From an uncultured Odoribacter sp. (lineage in GTDB: Bacteria; Bacteroidota; Bacteroidia; Bacteroidales; Marinifilaceae), in NCBI GenBank assembly GCA_905193145.1, contig CAJJNP010000029.1:1-25364 (forward strand): a stretch of 25,364 nt of DNA, read 5' to 3'. Positions within the stretch are counted from its first letter, which is position 1. The number at the start of each line of letters is the position of its first letter. Shown piece after piece: positions 1-10,112 of the stretch. The notes beneath the pieces are model-generated. The model searched no databases. It worked only from the letters and a program-made list of their open reading frames with translations, and had not been told where the DNA came from. The position numbers and the translations under genes were made by a program.

Positions 1-3000
1 GTGTCATTGTGGTAAATATAAGAGAATCCGTTATAAAGGAATTGTTTGTGACCGTTGTGGTGTGGAAGTTACTGAAAAGAAAGTACGCCGTGAGCGCATG
101 GGACACATTCAGTTGGTGGTTCCCGTGGCACATATTTGGTATTTTAAATCTCTTCCCAACAAGATTGGTTATCTGTTGGGATTACCTTCCAAAAAATTGG
201 ATGCCGTTATTTATTACGAGCGTTATATTGTGGTGCAGCCCGGTATAATGGCAGAAAAGGGTATTGCAGAGATGGATTTGCTGACAGAAGAGGAGTATTT
301 GGATATTGTAGATGCTTTGCCAGCAGAAAACCAGCATTTGGATGACGAAGATCCGAATAAATTTATAGCTAAGATGGGTGCTGAAGCTATTCAGATGTTG
401 TTGGAACGTCTGAATTTGGATGACTTGTCTTATGAATTGCGTCATAAAGCTAATACTGAAACATCTCAACAACGTAAAAATGAGGCTTTGAAGCGTTTGC
501 AGGTTGTTGAAGCTTTCCGTGAAAGTAAGGAAACGAATAAACCGGAATGGATGATTGTAAAGGTGTTGGCTGTCATTCCTCCTGAGTTGCGTCCTTTGGT
601 GCCATTGGATGGTGGTCGTTTTGCAACTTCGGATTTGAATGATTTGTACCGTCGTGTTATTATTCGTAATAACCGATTGAAACGCTTGATTGAAATCAAG
701 GCTCCGGATGTTATTTTGAGAAATGAAAAACGTATGTTGCAGGAGGCTGTTGACTCTTTGTTTGACAACTCTCGCAAATCAAATGCCGTTAAAATTGAAA
801 ATAACCGTCCGTTGAAGTCTTTGTCTGACAGTTTGAAGGGTAAACAAGGACGTTTCCGTCAGAACTTGTTGGGTAAGCGTGTTGACTATTCTGCCCGTTC
901 CGTTATTGTTGTCGGACCGGATTTGAAAATGCATGAATGTGGTCTGCCTAAGGATATGGCTGCAGAATTGTATATGCCTTTCATTATCCGTAAGTTGATT
1001 GAACGAGGAATAGTAAAGACAGTAAAGAGCGCTAAGAAAATCGTAGACCGTCGTGATCCGGTTGTTTGGGATATTCTTGAAAACGTATTGAAAGGTCATC
1101 CGGTTTTATTGAACCGTGCTCCGACTCTTCACCGTTTGGGTATCCAGGCGTTCCAGCCGAAGTTGATTGAGGGTAAAGCAATCCGTTTGCACCCGCTTGC
1201 TTGTACTGGATTTAATGCCGACTTTGACGGTGACCAGATGGCTGTTCACTTGCCGTTGGGTAATGAGGCTATTTTGGAAGCTCAGATTTTGATGCTTTGT
1301 GCTCACAATATCTTGAACCCTGCTAATGGTGCGCCTATTACTGTACCTTCACAGGATATGGTGCTTGGCTTGTATTATATTACTAAGCCTCGTAAAGGTG
1401 CAAAAGGAGAGGGCTTGAAGTTCTATTCTCCTCAGGAGGTGATTATCGCTTTGAATGAAAAGGCTGTCGATTTGCATGCTTTGGTTCAAGTGAAGATTCA
1501 GGATGTAGATAATGAGGGTAAAGAGTATACCCACATGATCGAAACGACTGTAGGGCGTATTATTTTGAATCAATATACTCCTAAGACTTTCCCGTATATT
1601 AATACATTGATTACGAAAAAGTCTTTGCGTGATATTATCAGTGACGTATTTAAACGTTGTGGTGTTGATGTAACAGCTAAATTCTTGGATGATATCAAGG
1701 ATTTAGGTTATCGTATGGCATTCGAAGGCGGTTTGTCATTTAACTTGGCTGACGTTATTGTTCCGGCAGAAAAGAGTGATTTGTTGCAGGAAGGATATAA
1801 TCAGGTTGAAGAGGTAATGGCCAACTATAATATGGGTCTTATTACGAATAACGAACGTTACAATCAGATTATTGATATTTGGACTCATGTGAATGCTAAG
1901 TTGACAAATACGTTGATGAAGCAGTTGGCAGAAGATGATCAGGGTTTCAACTCTATTTACATGATGCTTGACTCTGGAGCCCGTGGTTCGCGTGAGCAGA
2001 TCCGTCAGTTGGGCGGTATGCGTGGTTTGATGGCGAAGCCGCAGAAATCCGGAGCTACAGGAGGTCAGATTATCGAGAACCCGATTTTGGCAAACTTTAA
2101 AGAGGGATTGTCCGTATTGGAGTACTTTATTTCAACCCACGGTGCTCGTAAAGGTTTGGCCGATACTGCGTTGAAAACGGCTGATGCCGGTTATTTGACT
2201 CGTCGTCTTGTGGACGTGGCTAATGATATTACAATTACAGAGGAAGATTGCGGAACATTGCGTGGCGTTACTATTGCAGCCATTAAGAATAATGAGGAAG
2301 TAGTTGCTTCTCTGTATGAAAGAATTTTGGGACGTGTATCTGTTCATGATATATATCATCCGCACACCAATGAGTTGTTGGTTAAGGCTGGTGAAGAGAT
2401 AACAGAAGAGATTGCAGAACAAATTGATAAATCTCCGATTGAACGTGTAGAAGTTCGCTCTGTATTGACATGTGAGGCTAAGAAAGGCGTTTGTGCGAAA
2501 TGTTACGGACGTAACTTGGCTACTGGCAAGATTGTTCAAATGGGAGAAGCTGTTGGTACTATTGCAGCTCAGTCTATCGGTGAGCCGGGTACACAGTTGA
2601 CTTTGCGTACATTCCACGTGGGTGGTACTGCTGGTAATATTTCTACAGAGAACTCATTGAAGTCTAAGTATGATGGTTATGTAGAATTTGAAGAGTTGCG
2701 ATCAGTTGAATATACACAGGACAATGGACAGAAGTGTGATGTGGTTGTAGGTCGTTTGACAGAGTTGAGAATCGTTGATAAGAATACTAATATTATCTTG
2801 ATAAGCCATACGATTCCTTATGGTGCCAAGCTGTTTGTGAAAGATGGACAAGAGGTTAGCAAGAATGATTTGCTTTGTGAGTGGGACCCGTTCAATGCCT
2901 TGATTATAACAGAATACGGCGGTCGTATTGGTTCTGAAAACTTAATCGAAGGTGAAACCTATAAAGAGGAGTCTGATGAAACAACCGGTTTCCGTGAAAA

Positions 3001-4060
3001 GGTAATTACAGAGTTCCGCGATAAGACAAAAGCTCCTGCTTTGACTATTTTGGATGCAAATGGAGATGTTGTTAAGAGTTACAACTTACCTGTGGGTGCC
3101 CATATTGTAGTAAAAGAAGGTGATCAGGTAATTGCCGGTAGTACGATTGTTAAGATTCCGAGAGCAGTAGGTAAGGCTGGTGACATCACGGGAGGTCTGC
3201 CTCGTGTAACTGAGTTATTCGAAGCTCGTAACCCGTCTAATCCGGCTGTCGTTTCTGAAATTGATGGTGAAGTCACTTATGGTAAGATTAAACGCGGTAA
3301 TCGTGAAATTATCGTGACTTCTAAGGCCGGCGAAGTGAAGAAGTATTTAGTATCTTTGTCTAAGCAGATTTTGGTACAGGAAAATGACTATGTTCGTGCC
3401 GGTACTCCGCTGTCTGATGGTGCTATTACTCCGACTGACATTTTGAATATTCAAGGACCTATTGCTGTTCAAGAATATATTGTCAACGAAGTACAGGACG
3501 TTTACCGTATGCAGGGTGTGAAGATTAATGACAAGCACTTTGAAATTATTGTTCATCAGATGATGCGTAAGGTATTGATTCAGGATTCGGGTGATACTCG
3601 CTTCTTGGAAAATCAAGTGGTGGACAAGACTGAGTTCATGGAAGAAAACGATGAAATGTTCGGTAAGAAAGTCGTATTGGACCCGGGTGATTCAGACAGA
3701 GTGAAAGCCGGTCAGATCATTTCAGCTCGTACTCTTCGAGATATCAATTCACAATTGAAACGTCGTGATTTGAAGACAGTAGAGGCTCGCGATGCTGTTC
3801 CTGCAACTTCGGCTCAGGTTCTTCAAGGTATTACCCGTGCTGCATTGCAGACATCTAGTTTCATTTCTGCAGCATCTTTCCAGGAAACAACGAAGGTGTT
3901 GAATGAAGCTGCGATTTATGGCAAGGTAGACCCATTGGAAGGTTTGAAAGAGAATGTTATCTGTGGACACTTGATTCCTGTTGGAACCGGTATGAAGGAG
4001 TTGAGAGGTTTGGTTGTTGGTTCGAAGGAGGATATGGAGAAAATGCAGAAGAACAATTAA
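1..4060 (+). CDS. rpoC: RNA polymerase subunit beta' (5'-truncated by window edge)
   Basis: This is the beta' subunit of RNA polymerase, which forms the active-site cleft of the transcription enzyme. The first complete codon is at position 2, in the N-terminal zinc finger: CHCGKYKR is followed by CDRCGVEV, so the Cys ligands are visible. About 1352 residues are present. The family is usually about 1400-1430 residues in Bacteroidota, so only some 70 N-terminal residues lie outside the window. The catalytic loop [12 protein letters not shown] is at 1214-1249, and its three Mg-binding Asp codons are at 1220, 1226 and 1232. The second zinc site ([11 protein letters not shown]) begins at 2471. The reading frame is intact to the TAA at 4058-4060. 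The gene would normally follow rpoB, which is outside the window. It is followed by a strong hairpin terminator. Confidence 0.98.
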   Translation, partial: CHCGKYKRIRYKGIVCDRCGVEVTEKKVRRERMGHIQLVVPVAHIWYFKSLPNKIGYLLGLPSKKLDAVIYYERYIVVQPGIMAEKGIAEMDLLTEEEYLDIVDALPAENQHLDDEDPNKFIAKMGAEAIQMLLERLNLDDLSYELRHKANTETSQQRKNEALKRLQVVEAFRESKETNKPEWMIVKVLAVIPPELRPLVPLDGGRFATSDLNDLYRRVIIRNNRLKRLIEIKAPDVILRNEKRMLQEAVDSLFDNSRKSNAVKIENNRPLKSLSDSLKGKQGRFRQNLLGKRVDYSARSVIVVGPDLKMHECGLPKDMAAELYMPFIIRKLIERGIVKTVKSAKKIVDRRDPVVWDILENVLKGHPVLLNRAPTLHRLGIQAFQPKLIEGKAIRLHPLACTGFNADFDGDQMAVHLPLGNEAILEAQILMLCAHNILNPANGAPITVPSQDMVLGLYYITKPRKGAKGEGLKFYSPQEVIIALNEKAVDLHALVQVKIQDVDNEGKEYTHMIETTVGRIILNQYTPKTFPYINTLITKKSLRDIISDVFKRCGVDVTAKFLDDIKDLGYRMAFEGGLSFNLADVIVPAEKSDLLQEGYNQVEEVMANYNMGLITNNERYNQIIDIWTHVNAKLTNTLMKQLAEDDQGFNSIYMMLDSGARGSREQIRQLGGMRGLMAKPQKSGATGGQIIENPILANFKEGLSVLEYFISTHGARKGLADTALKTADAGYLTRRLVDVANDITITEEDCGTLRGVTIAAIKNNEEVVASLYERILGRVSVHDIYHPHTNELLVKAGEEITEEIAEQIDKSPIERVEVRSVLTCEAKKGVCAKCYGRNLATGKIVQMGEAVGTIAAQSIGEPGTQLTLRTFHVGGTAGNISTENSLKSKYDGYVEFEELRSVEYTQDNGQKCDVVVGRLTELRIVDKNTNIILISHTIPYGAKLFVKDGQEVSKNDLLCEWDPFNALIITEYGGRIGSENLIEGETYKEESDETTGFREKVITEFRDKTKAPALTILDANGDVVKSYNLPVGAHIVVKEGDQVIAGSTIVKIPRAVGKAGDITGGLPRVTELFEARNPSNPAVVSEIDGEVTYGKIKRGNREIIVTSKAGEVKKYLVSLSKQILVQENDYVRAGTPLSDGAITPTDILNIQGPIAVQEYIVNEVQDVYRMQGVKINDKHFEIIVHQMMRKVLIQDSGDTRFLENQVVDKTEFMEENDEMFGKKVVLDPGDSDRVKAGQIISARTLRDINSQLKRRDLKTVEARDAVPATSAQVLQGITRAALQTSSFISAASFQETTKVLNEAAIYGKVDPLEGLKENVICGHLIPVGTGMKELRGLVVGSKEDMEKMQKNN

Positions 4061-4083
4061 CTTGATCAAATCATAAAATAAAT

Positions 4084-4125
4084 AATTAAGCGAGATTCAT
4101 ATGGATCTCGCTTAATTTTGTTTTA
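4084..4125 (+). terminator. rpoC terminator hairpin
   Basis: A perfect 13-bp inverted repeat pairs 4084-4096 with 4105-4117 across an 8-base loop. It is followed by a T-rich stretch (ttgtttt). It starts 24 bases after the rpoC stop, as expected for an intrinsic terminator ending the rpoBC transcript. Confidence 0.85.
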
Positions 4126-4137
4126 TGGGTGTCGTTT

Positions 4138-4176
4138 GAGTAATAAAAAAGACGTTAAGCAAAGATTAACGTCTTT
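4138..4176 (-). terminator. Terminator of the minus-strand GT5-like gene
   Basis: A perfect 11-bp inverted repeat pairs 4148-4158 with 4166-4176. Read on the minus strand, the stem is followed by TTTTTTATTA. It lies just past the stop of the convergent GT5-like gene, so each of the two convergent genes has its own hairpin. Confidence 0.8.
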
Positions 4177-4200
4177 ATAAATAATGGATAGGTATCTCTA

Positions 4201-5025
4201 TCATTTTTTGCCTGTTGGCTCATTTAAAATTTTATCGAAGAACTGATCATAGATATCGATATATTCTTCCGGAGTCGTATATTCAGTTGTCGGTTTGCCG
4301 CTTTTATTTGCATAAGCTTTTAATTCCGGGTCAACATCCTGACTGTTGAATATAATGCCGTCAGAATAGTCAAATGCCAGTTTGTTAACATTAGTATGTG
4401 TCGGTTCTTTTACAATACTGACGTCTTTAGCTTTTATATTTTCGCTAAGTAATTTTTTAGAGAAGTCTTTATGTAAATTACCTTTGAATTGGTCGTTGTA
4501 TGTAGAGTATACAACTTTTGAATGTGCAAACATAGGATCCTCACTGTATTCTTTTTTCAAATAAAGAGGAACTAATGATGTAATCCATCCCTGACAATAA
4601 ATTAAATCAGGTGCCCATCTTAATTTCTTTACTGTTTCAAATACTCCCCTTGCAAAAAAAATTGCACGTTCATCATTGTCATCAAAAAAGTTTCCATTTT
4701 CATCGGCAACAATATGTTTTCGCTGAAAATAGTCTTCATTATCTATAAAATATACCTGCATCCTTGCTGCTTGTATAGAAGCAACTTTAATAATCAGAGG
4801 ATGGTCGGTATCGTTGATAATAAGATTCATACCAGACAAACGAATAACTTCGTGAAGTTGATTCCGTCTTTCATTAATGCATCCGTATCTTGGCATGAAT
4901 GTTCTGATTTCCTTGCCTTTATCTTGAATACCCTGAGGTAGATAGCGACCTATATGTGCCATTTCCGTTTCAGGTAGATAAGGCATAATCTCTTGAGATA
5001 TAAAAAGAATTTTTTTCTTAGCCAT
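4201..5025 (-). CDS. GT5 (glycogen/starch synthase) N-domain-only protein
   Basis: This 274-residue protein resembles the N-terminal Rossmann domain of GT5 glycogen/starch synthases (KKILFISQEIMPYLPET at the start; WAPDLIYCQGW at mid-length). It is far shorter than the usual 470-500 residues, and the whole C-terminal nucleotide-sugar domain is missing. The KTGGL loop that binds ADP-glucose near the N-terminus of true GlgA is replaced by PETEMAHIG. Catalysis as a glycogen synthase is therefore doubtful. Such short proteins are known in Bacteroidota and are usually annotated as glycogen synthase; their role is unknown to me. The start is set at 5025 because an upstream in-frame ATG at 5061 precedes the promoter -7 box. 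The gene is transcribed alone and converges on rpoC. Confidence 0.8.
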   Translation of the reverse strand: MAKKKILFISQEIMPYLPETEMAHIGRYLPQGIQDKGKEIRTFMPRYGCINERRNQLHEVIRLSGMNLIINDTDHPLIIKVASIQAARMQVYFIDNEDYFQRKHIVADENGNFFDDNDERAIFFARGVFETVKKLRWAPDLIYCQGWITSLVPLYLKKEYSEDPMFAHSKVVYSTYNDQFKGNLHKDFSKKLLSENIKAKDVSIVKEPTHTNVNKLAFDYSDGIIFNSQDVDPELKAYANKSGKPTTEYTTPEEYIDIYDQFFDKILNEPTGKK

Positions 5026-5048
5026 AACTACATTTCCCAATAACAATA

Positions 5049-5079
5049 CAAAGGTAGTCATTTTTGTCTAAAATTCAAA
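5049..5079 (-). promoter_or_regulatory. Bacteroidota promoter for the GT5-like gene
   Basis: On the minus strand, TTTG (5076-5079) is followed after 19 bases by TACCTTTG (5049-5056). This matches the -33/-7 consensus of the Bacteroidota housekeeping sigma factor. The ATG at 5025 lies 23 bases past the -7 box, which supports it as the true start. Confidence 0.8.
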
Positions 5080-5188
5080 AGAGTGCTGAAAATTAAAATA
5101 TTCCATTAGAATATTCATTATTTTCGCTTATGATTTTTTTGTATATTGGGGGATAGAGAATTTGTAAAATCATAGAAGTATTATCGCT

Positions 5189-5542
5189 ATGGCGAAGCAT
5201 AATGAATTGGGGCGGCAAGGCGAGGATATGGCTGTCCGTTATTTGATGGAGAGAGGGTATACTATTCTAGAGCGTAATTGGCGTTTTAAGCATTTAGAAG
5301 TAGATATAATTTGTAGTATAGAAGATTTGTTGGTAATAGTAGAAGTGAAAACACGTCTTGCTGAAGATGAAATTCCAAGTGAGTTGCTGACTTGGCGAAA
5401 ACGTAGAAATCTGCTAAGAGCTGCAGATGCTTACGTCAAAATGCAAAAATCAGATATGGAACTTCGTTTTGATTTGATTATTGTTTCCGGCGAGAATAAC
5501 ACAATAACGCATATACCCGAGGCAATGAATATTCTTGATTAG
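5189..5542 (+). CDS. yraN: YraN/UPF0102 family endonuclease-like protein
   Basis: A 117-residue protein of the YraN (UPF0102) family, which has a PD-(D/E)XK nuclease-like fold and a size typical of the family. The opening GRQGEDMAVRYLMERGY is characteristic. The predicted active-site residues are E37 and D39 (LEVDII) and E52 with K54 (VEVKTR). The usual GEIDLI motif reads HLEVDII here, keeping the acidic pair. The function of the family is not settled; a role in DNA processing is inferred from the fold. It is divergent from the GT5-like gene, with 163 bases between the two starts. A weak -7-like box (TATATTGG, 5142-5149) lies upstream, but I see no convincing -33 element. Confidence 0.9.
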   Translation: MAKHNELGRQGEDMAVRYLMERGYTILERNWRFKHLEVDIICSIEDLLVIVEVKTRLAEDEIPSELLTWRKRRNLLRAADAYVKMQKSDMELRFDLIIVSGENNTITHIPEAMNILD

Positions 5543-5615
5543 ACAAAGTTATGTTGGAATACATTTTGCTATAAACTATTGTCTGTATTCTTTTTATGTA
5601 ATACAAATAATTATC

Positions 5616-5623
5616 TATTTTTG
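5616..5623 (+). promoter_or_regulatory. -7 box upstream of prfA
   Basis: TATTTTTG matches TAnnTTTG 24 bases before the prfA ATG. The -33 region has only T-rich sequence, without an exact TTTG. This suggests that prfA-pyrF has its own promoter separate from yraN. Confidence 0.5.
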
Positions 5624-5647
5624 CATCCGTATTATAAAGCGTAGTAG

Positions 5648-6754
5648 ATGGACAATTCACTGTTAGAGAAATTAGAAACTTTTTATATCCGATTCAATGA
5701 AATCGGACAGCTGATAACTGACCCTGAAGTGATTCAGGATATGAAACGCTATGTGCGGCTGACTAAGGAATACAAAGATTTAGAAGAAATTGTTGCGGCT
5801 GCTGATAAGTATAAATTAGCCTTGCGTACTTTGGAAGAGTCTCGTGAAATTCTTGAAATGGAAGATGATAAAGAGTTGCGCGAAATGGCAGAAATGGAGG
5901 TTGCTGAATTATCGGACAAGTTACCTCAGATGGAGCAAGATATAAAAATGTTGCTTATTCCGGCAGATCCCGAGGATAGTAAGAATGCAATATTGGAAAT
6001 CCGAGGAGGAACAGGTGGAGATGAAGCATGCTTGTTTGCTGGGGATTTGTTTCGTATGTACGCTAAATTTTGTGAGAAAAAAGGTTGGCGGTTGGATATT
6101 TCCAGCTTTAATGAAGGGACTGCAGGTGGATACAAAGAAATTGTTGCCAGCGTTTCGGGGAATGGTGTATATGGTATATTGAAATATGAATCCGGGGTGC
6201 ATCGTGTTCAGCGAGTGCCTGAAACGGAAACACAAGGACGTGTTCATACATCAGCAGCTACCGTTGCTGTATTGCCTGAGGCAGAGGAGTTTGATGTGCA
6301 AATTAATGAGGGCGAAATAAAATGGGATACTTTTAGGTCAGGAGGTGCTGGAGGACAGAATGTAAACAAAGTGGAATCGGGAGTTCGTTTGCGGTATATG
6401 TGGAAAAATCCGAATACAGGAGTTTCTGAGGAAATCTTGATTGAATGTACGGAAACGCGAGACCAACCGAAAAATAAAGAGCGTGCATTGGCTCGTTTGC
6501 GTTCATTTATATATGATAAAGAACATCAGAAATATCTAGATGATATTTCTGCCAAGCGTAAAACAATGGTTAGTACAGGTGACCGTTCTGCAAAAATCCG
6601 TACCTATAATTATCCGCAAGGTCGTGTTACAGATCATCGCATTGGGTTAACGCTTTATAATCTTCAAGCTGTATTGGATGGTGACTTGGATGAAGTGATT
6701 GAAAAGTTGCAGATAGAAGAGAATACCGAACGCTTAAAAGCTAGTGGTTTATAA
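5648..6754 (+). CDS. prfA: Peptide chain release factor 1
   Basis: This class I release factor recognises UAA and UAG stop codons and triggers peptide release on the ribosome. Its 368 residues are slightly over the usual 355-360. The catalytic GGQ is at 235-237, in RSGGAGGQNVNKVESG. The stop-codon recognition motif P-x-T of RF1 is at 191-193 and reads PET, rather than the SPF of RF2, so it is RF1. The conserved IRGGTGGDEA (residues 118-127) is present. It is followed after 26 bases by pyrF, probably as one transcript. RF2 is encoded elsewhere. Confidence 0.97.
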   Translation: MDNSLLEKLETFYIRFNEIGQLITDPEVIQDMKRYVRLTKEYKDLEEIVAAADKYKLALRTLEESREILEMEDDKELREMAEMEVAELSDKLPQMEQDIKMLLIPADPEDSKNAILEIRGGTGGDEACLFAGDLFRMYAKFCEKKGWRLDISSFNEGTAGGYKEIVASVSGNGVYGILKYESGVHRVQRVPETETQGRVHTSAATVAVLPEAEEFDVQINEGEIKWDTFRSGGAGGQNVNKVESGVRLRYMWKNPNTGVSEEILIECTETRDQPKNKERALARLRSFIYDKEHQKYLDDISAKRKTMVSTGDRSAKIRTYNYPQGRVTDHRIGLTLYNLQAVLDGDLDEVIEKLQIEENTERLKASGL

Positions 6755-6780
6755 TGTAATAATAAGTAATATTTGAAGTT

Positions 6781-7611
6781 ATGATAGATTACAATCAATT
6801 ATTTGAGCAAATAAAAAAGAAAAAATCTTTTTTGTGTGTTGGTTTGGATTCTGATATTGCAAAAATACCTCAACACTTATTGACTGCAGAGGATCCTGTT
6901 TTTGAGTTTAATAAAGCTATTATAGATGCAACAGCGGAAGTTGCCATTGCTTACAAACCGAATATTGCTTTTTATGAGAGTCGTGGTTTGGCAGGGTGGA
7001 AATCTTTGGAGAATACTGTGAAATATATAAAGACTAATTATCCGGACATTTTTACTATAGCGGATGCTAAGCGTGGCGATATTGGTAATACTTCTCAGAT
7101 GTATGCTAAAGCTTTTTTGGAAACTTTGGATTTTGATTCCATTACTGTTGCTCCTTATATGGGCGAAGATTCTGTAACTCCTTTTTTGCAATATCCGGGT
7201 AAATGGGTCATTTTATTGGCTTTAACATCAAACAAAGGAGCTTTTGATTTTCAATTCTTTGAGAATTCGGGCGAAAAACTTTATGAGAAGGTTTTGAAAA
7301 AATCACAAGAATGGGGAGATAAGCAAAATATGATGTATGTTGTTGGTGCAACCAAGGCTGAAATGTTAGAAGGTATTCGGAAAATTGTACCGGATCATTT
7401 CTTGCTTGTACCTGGAGTTGGTGCTCAAGGTGGAAGTTTGGAGGAAGTTGCAAAATATGGAATGAATTCTCATTGCGGCTTGATTGTTAATTCTTCTCGT
7501 GGAATTATTTTTGCGGATAAGACAGAGCATTTTGCAGAGCGTGCAGCAGAGGAAGCACGTAAATTGCAGCAAGATATGATGAGACTATTGGCAGAATATG
7601 ACGTTTGTTGA
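6781..7611 (+). CDS. pyrF: Orotidine 5'-phosphate decarboxylase
   Basis: This enzyme decarboxylates OMP to UMP, the last step of de novo pyrimidine synthesis. Its 276 residues fit the longer subfamily (type 2) common in Bacteroidota. The catalytic D-x-K-x-x-D array is visible as D95, K97 and D100 ([10 protein letters not shown]). The phosphate-binding PGVGAQGG is at 211-218, and NSSRGI ends with the phosphate-contacting R240. It lies 26 bases after prfA and is probably co-transcribed with it. A bidirectional hairpin separates it from the convergent glnN. Confidence 0.97.
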   Translation: MIDYNQLFEQIKKKKSFLCVGLDSDIAKIPQHLLTAEDPVFEFNKAIIDATAEVAIAYKPNIAFYESRGLAGWKSLENTVKYIKTNYPDIFTIADAKRGDIGNTSQMYAKAFLETLDFDSITVAPYMGEDSVTPFLQYPGKWVILLALTSNKGAFDFQFFENSGEKLYEKVLKKSQEWGDKQNMMYVVGATKAEMLEGIRKIVPDHFLLVPGVGAQGGSLEEVAKYGMNSHCGLIVNSSRGIIFADKTEHFAERAAEEARKLQQDMMRLLAEYDVC

Positions 7612-7632
7612 TATAATTTTTATTTAATATGT

Positions 7633-7667
7633 AAAAGAGAGATTAGCTAAAAGCCAATCTCTCTTTT
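7633..7667. terminator. Shared bidirectional terminator between pyrF and glnN
   Basis: A perfect 12-bp inverted repeat pairs 7633-7644 with 7656-7667 across an 11-base loop. The stem ends carry T runs on the plus strand and A runs giving T on the minus strand. It sits between two convergent genes and can serve both. Confidence 0.85.
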
Positions 7668-7684
7668 GTTTTGGAAGAATTTGT

Positions 7685-9871
7685 TTATTTGAAAAATAGT
7701 AACTCTCGGTACTTAGGCAAAGGCCATATTTCATCATCTACGATTAATTCTAATTTATCAATATGATAGCGGATACGGTCCAGATAGGGAAGCACTGTTT
7801 GTGCATATGCTGTTGCACGCTCTACAATATGAGGTATGGTGTTGTTGGCTACCTTACGGGATTTTGTCATGTCATCAACTAACGTCCTGATCTCTTTGAT
7901 TCGGTCTGAGATTTCTGTAATAGCTTTTAATTGTATTTCGCAATTATCCATATACTGCTGAGGAAAAATATCTTTTAATCCTTTGACATTCATGATTAAA
8001 GTGTTTTGGTAGTTGATAGCTGTTGGAATAATGTGATTAAGCGCCAAATCTCCCAAAACACGGGATTCTATTTGTAATTTTTTTAAGTATATCTCATTTT
8101 TAATTTCGTATCGGGCCTCAAGTTCTCGTTCTGTAAATATACCATTTTTGACAAATAATTGTCGAGCTTTAGGCGATAGATAAGCTCGTAGCGCACTTAT
8201 GCAATCACTTTCAACAGATAGTCCTCGGCGTGCAGCTTCAGTTTGCCATTCTTGACTGTACCCATTTCCTTCAAAGCGGATTTTTTTGCAGGCGATGATG
8301 TATTGACGGAGAGTTTGGAAAATTGCTTCGTCTTTTTTTACTCCTTTTTCAATTAAAATATCCGTTTCTTGTTTGAAAGCAATTAATTGTTCTGCAACAG
8401 CAGTATTAAGAACAATCATTGCTCCTCCGCAATTGGCTGAGGAGCCTACCGCACGAAATTCAAATCGGTTGCCTGTAAAGGCGAATGGTGATGTTCTGTT
8501 GCGGTCTGTATTATCACGCATGATTTCAGGAATTTTCCCGACATTTAATTTTAACTCCGTTTTTTCATCTGGACTCATTTTTCGACTACTTACTTTTTGT
8601 TCGATTTCGTCGAGGATTGCATCTAATTGCTGACCAAGAAATACAGACATAATTACGGGAGGGGCTTCGTCACCACCTAAGCGTCGCTCATTTCCCAAGG
8701 ATACAATACAAGCTTTAAAAAGAGCTTCTTGTTCTAAAACAGCTTTTACCGTTGCTACAAGAAAAACCAAAAATTGGGTGTTTGATTTTGGATTTTTACC
8801 TGGTGATAATAAATTGACTCCGGTGTTGGTCAAGAGAGACCAGTTGTTATGTTTGCCAGAACCATTTATGCCTTTGAATGGTTTTTCATGTAGTAATACT
8901 CTGAATTTATGATGTTTTGCGATACGCTTCATGGTAGACATAAGCAGTTGGTTGTGATCTACTGCAAGATTTGCTTCTTCAAAAATGGGTGCTAGTTCAT
9001 ATTGATTTGGAGCGACTTCATTATGTCTTGTTTTTACTGGTATGCCAAGGCGGTGACATTCGTACTCCAGTTCATCCATAAAGGCATTGACCCGTTCTGG
9101 AATAGCACCAAAGTAATGATCTTCTAGCTGTTGGTCTTTAGCAGAAGAGTGTCCTATTAATGTACGTCCACAAAGTTTTAGGTCAGGACGGGCATTAAAT
9201 AAAGCTTCATCTACCAGAAAATATTCTTGTTCCCAACCTAGTGTTGCCGTAACTTTTTGTATGTCTTTATCAAAATATTGGCAAATATCTACTGCAGCTT
9301 TATCAATGAGAGCAAGTGCTTTAAGCATAGGAGTTTTATAGTCTAGTGCTTCTCCGGTGTAGGCGACGAAAACAGTTGGGATACAAAGGGTATTGTTGTT
9401 AATAAAGGCTGGGGATCCGGGATCCCAAGCGGTGTATCCACGAGCTTCAAATGTATTGCGTATCCCTCCATTGGGAAAACTAGATGCATCCGGTTCTTGT
9501 TGTACAAGCATTCGTCCGTCAAATACTTCAATGACAGACCCATTGCTTTGAATATCAATAAAACTATCATGTTTTTCTGCTGTTGAACCATTTAGAGGAT
9601 GGAACCAATGGGTGTAATGTGTTGCCCCTTTAGAGATGGCCCATGCTTTCATTGCAGCTGCAATTTGGTCAGCCAGGCTGCGGTCGATGGATTCTCCATT
9701 TTGCATTTTTTTCTCTAATTGTTTAAAGGCTTCAGTTGATAAGTATTGACGCATTTTTTCGATGGTTAGTACATCGCAACCGAAAATTTCTGATACCCGA
9801 CCAGGTATGGTAGATCGAATTGGAATACGATCGGTTAATTCTTTAAGAGCAGAAAATCTGATTTTTGCCAT
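7685..9871 (-). CDS. glnN: Glutamine synthetase type III
   Basis: This enzyme condenses ammonium and glutamate to glutamine using ATP, the key step of ammonium assimilation. Its 728 residues match the large dodecameric GSIII family and not the 440-470 residues of GSI. Family hallmarks are visible: HWFHPLNGSTAEKHDSF at 88-104, GWEQEYFLVD at 212-221 (catalytic Glu ligands), EVAPNQYELAP at 285-295, and the ATP/glutamate loop NGSGKHNNWS at 336-345. It is a single gene, read away from pdxY and converging on pyrF. A -7 box lies upstream; no NtrC-like site was recognised. No PII or glutamate synthase genes are nearby. Confidence 0.97.
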   Translation of the reverse strand: MAKIRFSALKELTDRIPIRSTIPGRVSEIFGCDVLTIEKMRQYLSTEAFKQLEKKMQNGESIDRSLADQIAAAMKAWAISKGATHYTHWFHPLNGSTAEKHDSFIDIQSNGSVIEVFDGRMLVQQEPDASSFPNGGIRNTFEARGYTAWDPGSPAFINNNTLCIPTVFVAYTGEALDYKTPMLKALALIDKAAVDICQYFDKDIQKVTATLGWEQEYFLVDEALFNARPDLKLCGRTLIGHSSAKDQQLEDHYFGAIPERVNAFMDELEYECHRLGIPVKTRHNEVAPNQYELAPIFEEANLAVDHNQLLMSTMKRIAKHHKFRVLLHEKPFKGINGSGKHNNWSLLTNTGVNLLSPGKNPKSNTQFLVFLVATVKAVLEQEALFKACIVSLGNERRLGGDEAPPVIMSVFLGQQLDAILDEIEQKVSSRKMSPDEKTELKLNVGKIPEIMRDNTDRNRTSPFAFTGNRFEFRAVGSSANCGGAMIVLNTAVAEQLIAFKQETDILIEKGVKKDEAIFQTLRQYIIACKKIRFEGNGYSQEWQTEAARRGLSVESDCISALRAYLSPKARQLFVKNGIFTERELEARYEIKNEIYLKKLQIESRVLGDLALNHIIPTAINYQNTLIMNVKGLKDIFPQQYMDNCEIQLKAITEISDRIKEIRTLVDDMTKSRKVANNTIPHIVERATAYAQTVLPYLDRIRYHIDKLELIVDDEIWPLPKYRELLFFK

Positions 9872-9907
9872 AAATATTAGTATTGTTTATGTGAGTAATT
9901 TATAAGG

Positions 9908-9915
9908 CAAATGTA
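9908..9915 (-). promoter_or_regulatory. -7 box of glnN
   Basis: On the minus strand TACATTTG matches TAnnTTTG, 36 bases before the glnN ATG. No TTTG appears at the expected -33 distance. This could mean that glnN needs an activator, but that is inference only. Confidence 0.5.
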
Positions 9916-10082
9916 TGAAAATATATCTGATTTTTTGTTGTTGGTATATATTTTTGAGGGGGTATAGTGTGAAATATGGTGTGTTTTTAGAAATATACCT
10001 CATATTTTTATGGGTGATGATATTTATTTTTTGTGTATTGGGTGTCAGATGGGGAAAATATGTGTTTAGTGGAAATTAATTA

Positions 10083-10090
10083 TACCTTTG
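10083..10090 (+). promoter_or_regulatory. -7 box of the pdxY-HAD operon
   Basis: TACCTTTG matches TAnnTTTG exactly. An ATG at 10092 begins one base after it, so the transcript must start beyond that ATG, and the pdxY start is placed at 10113. The -33 element is degenerate. Confidence 0.65.
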
Positions 10091-10112
10091 CATGCATAAA
10101 ATCTTTTTTTTT

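Noticed and set aside
2132..2617. Open frame of 161 codons on the minus strand inside rpoC
   Set aside because: It is antisense to a conserved part of rpoC, including a zinc site. The product looks like low-complexity Ser/Asn/Thr-rich shadow sequence with no family resemblance.
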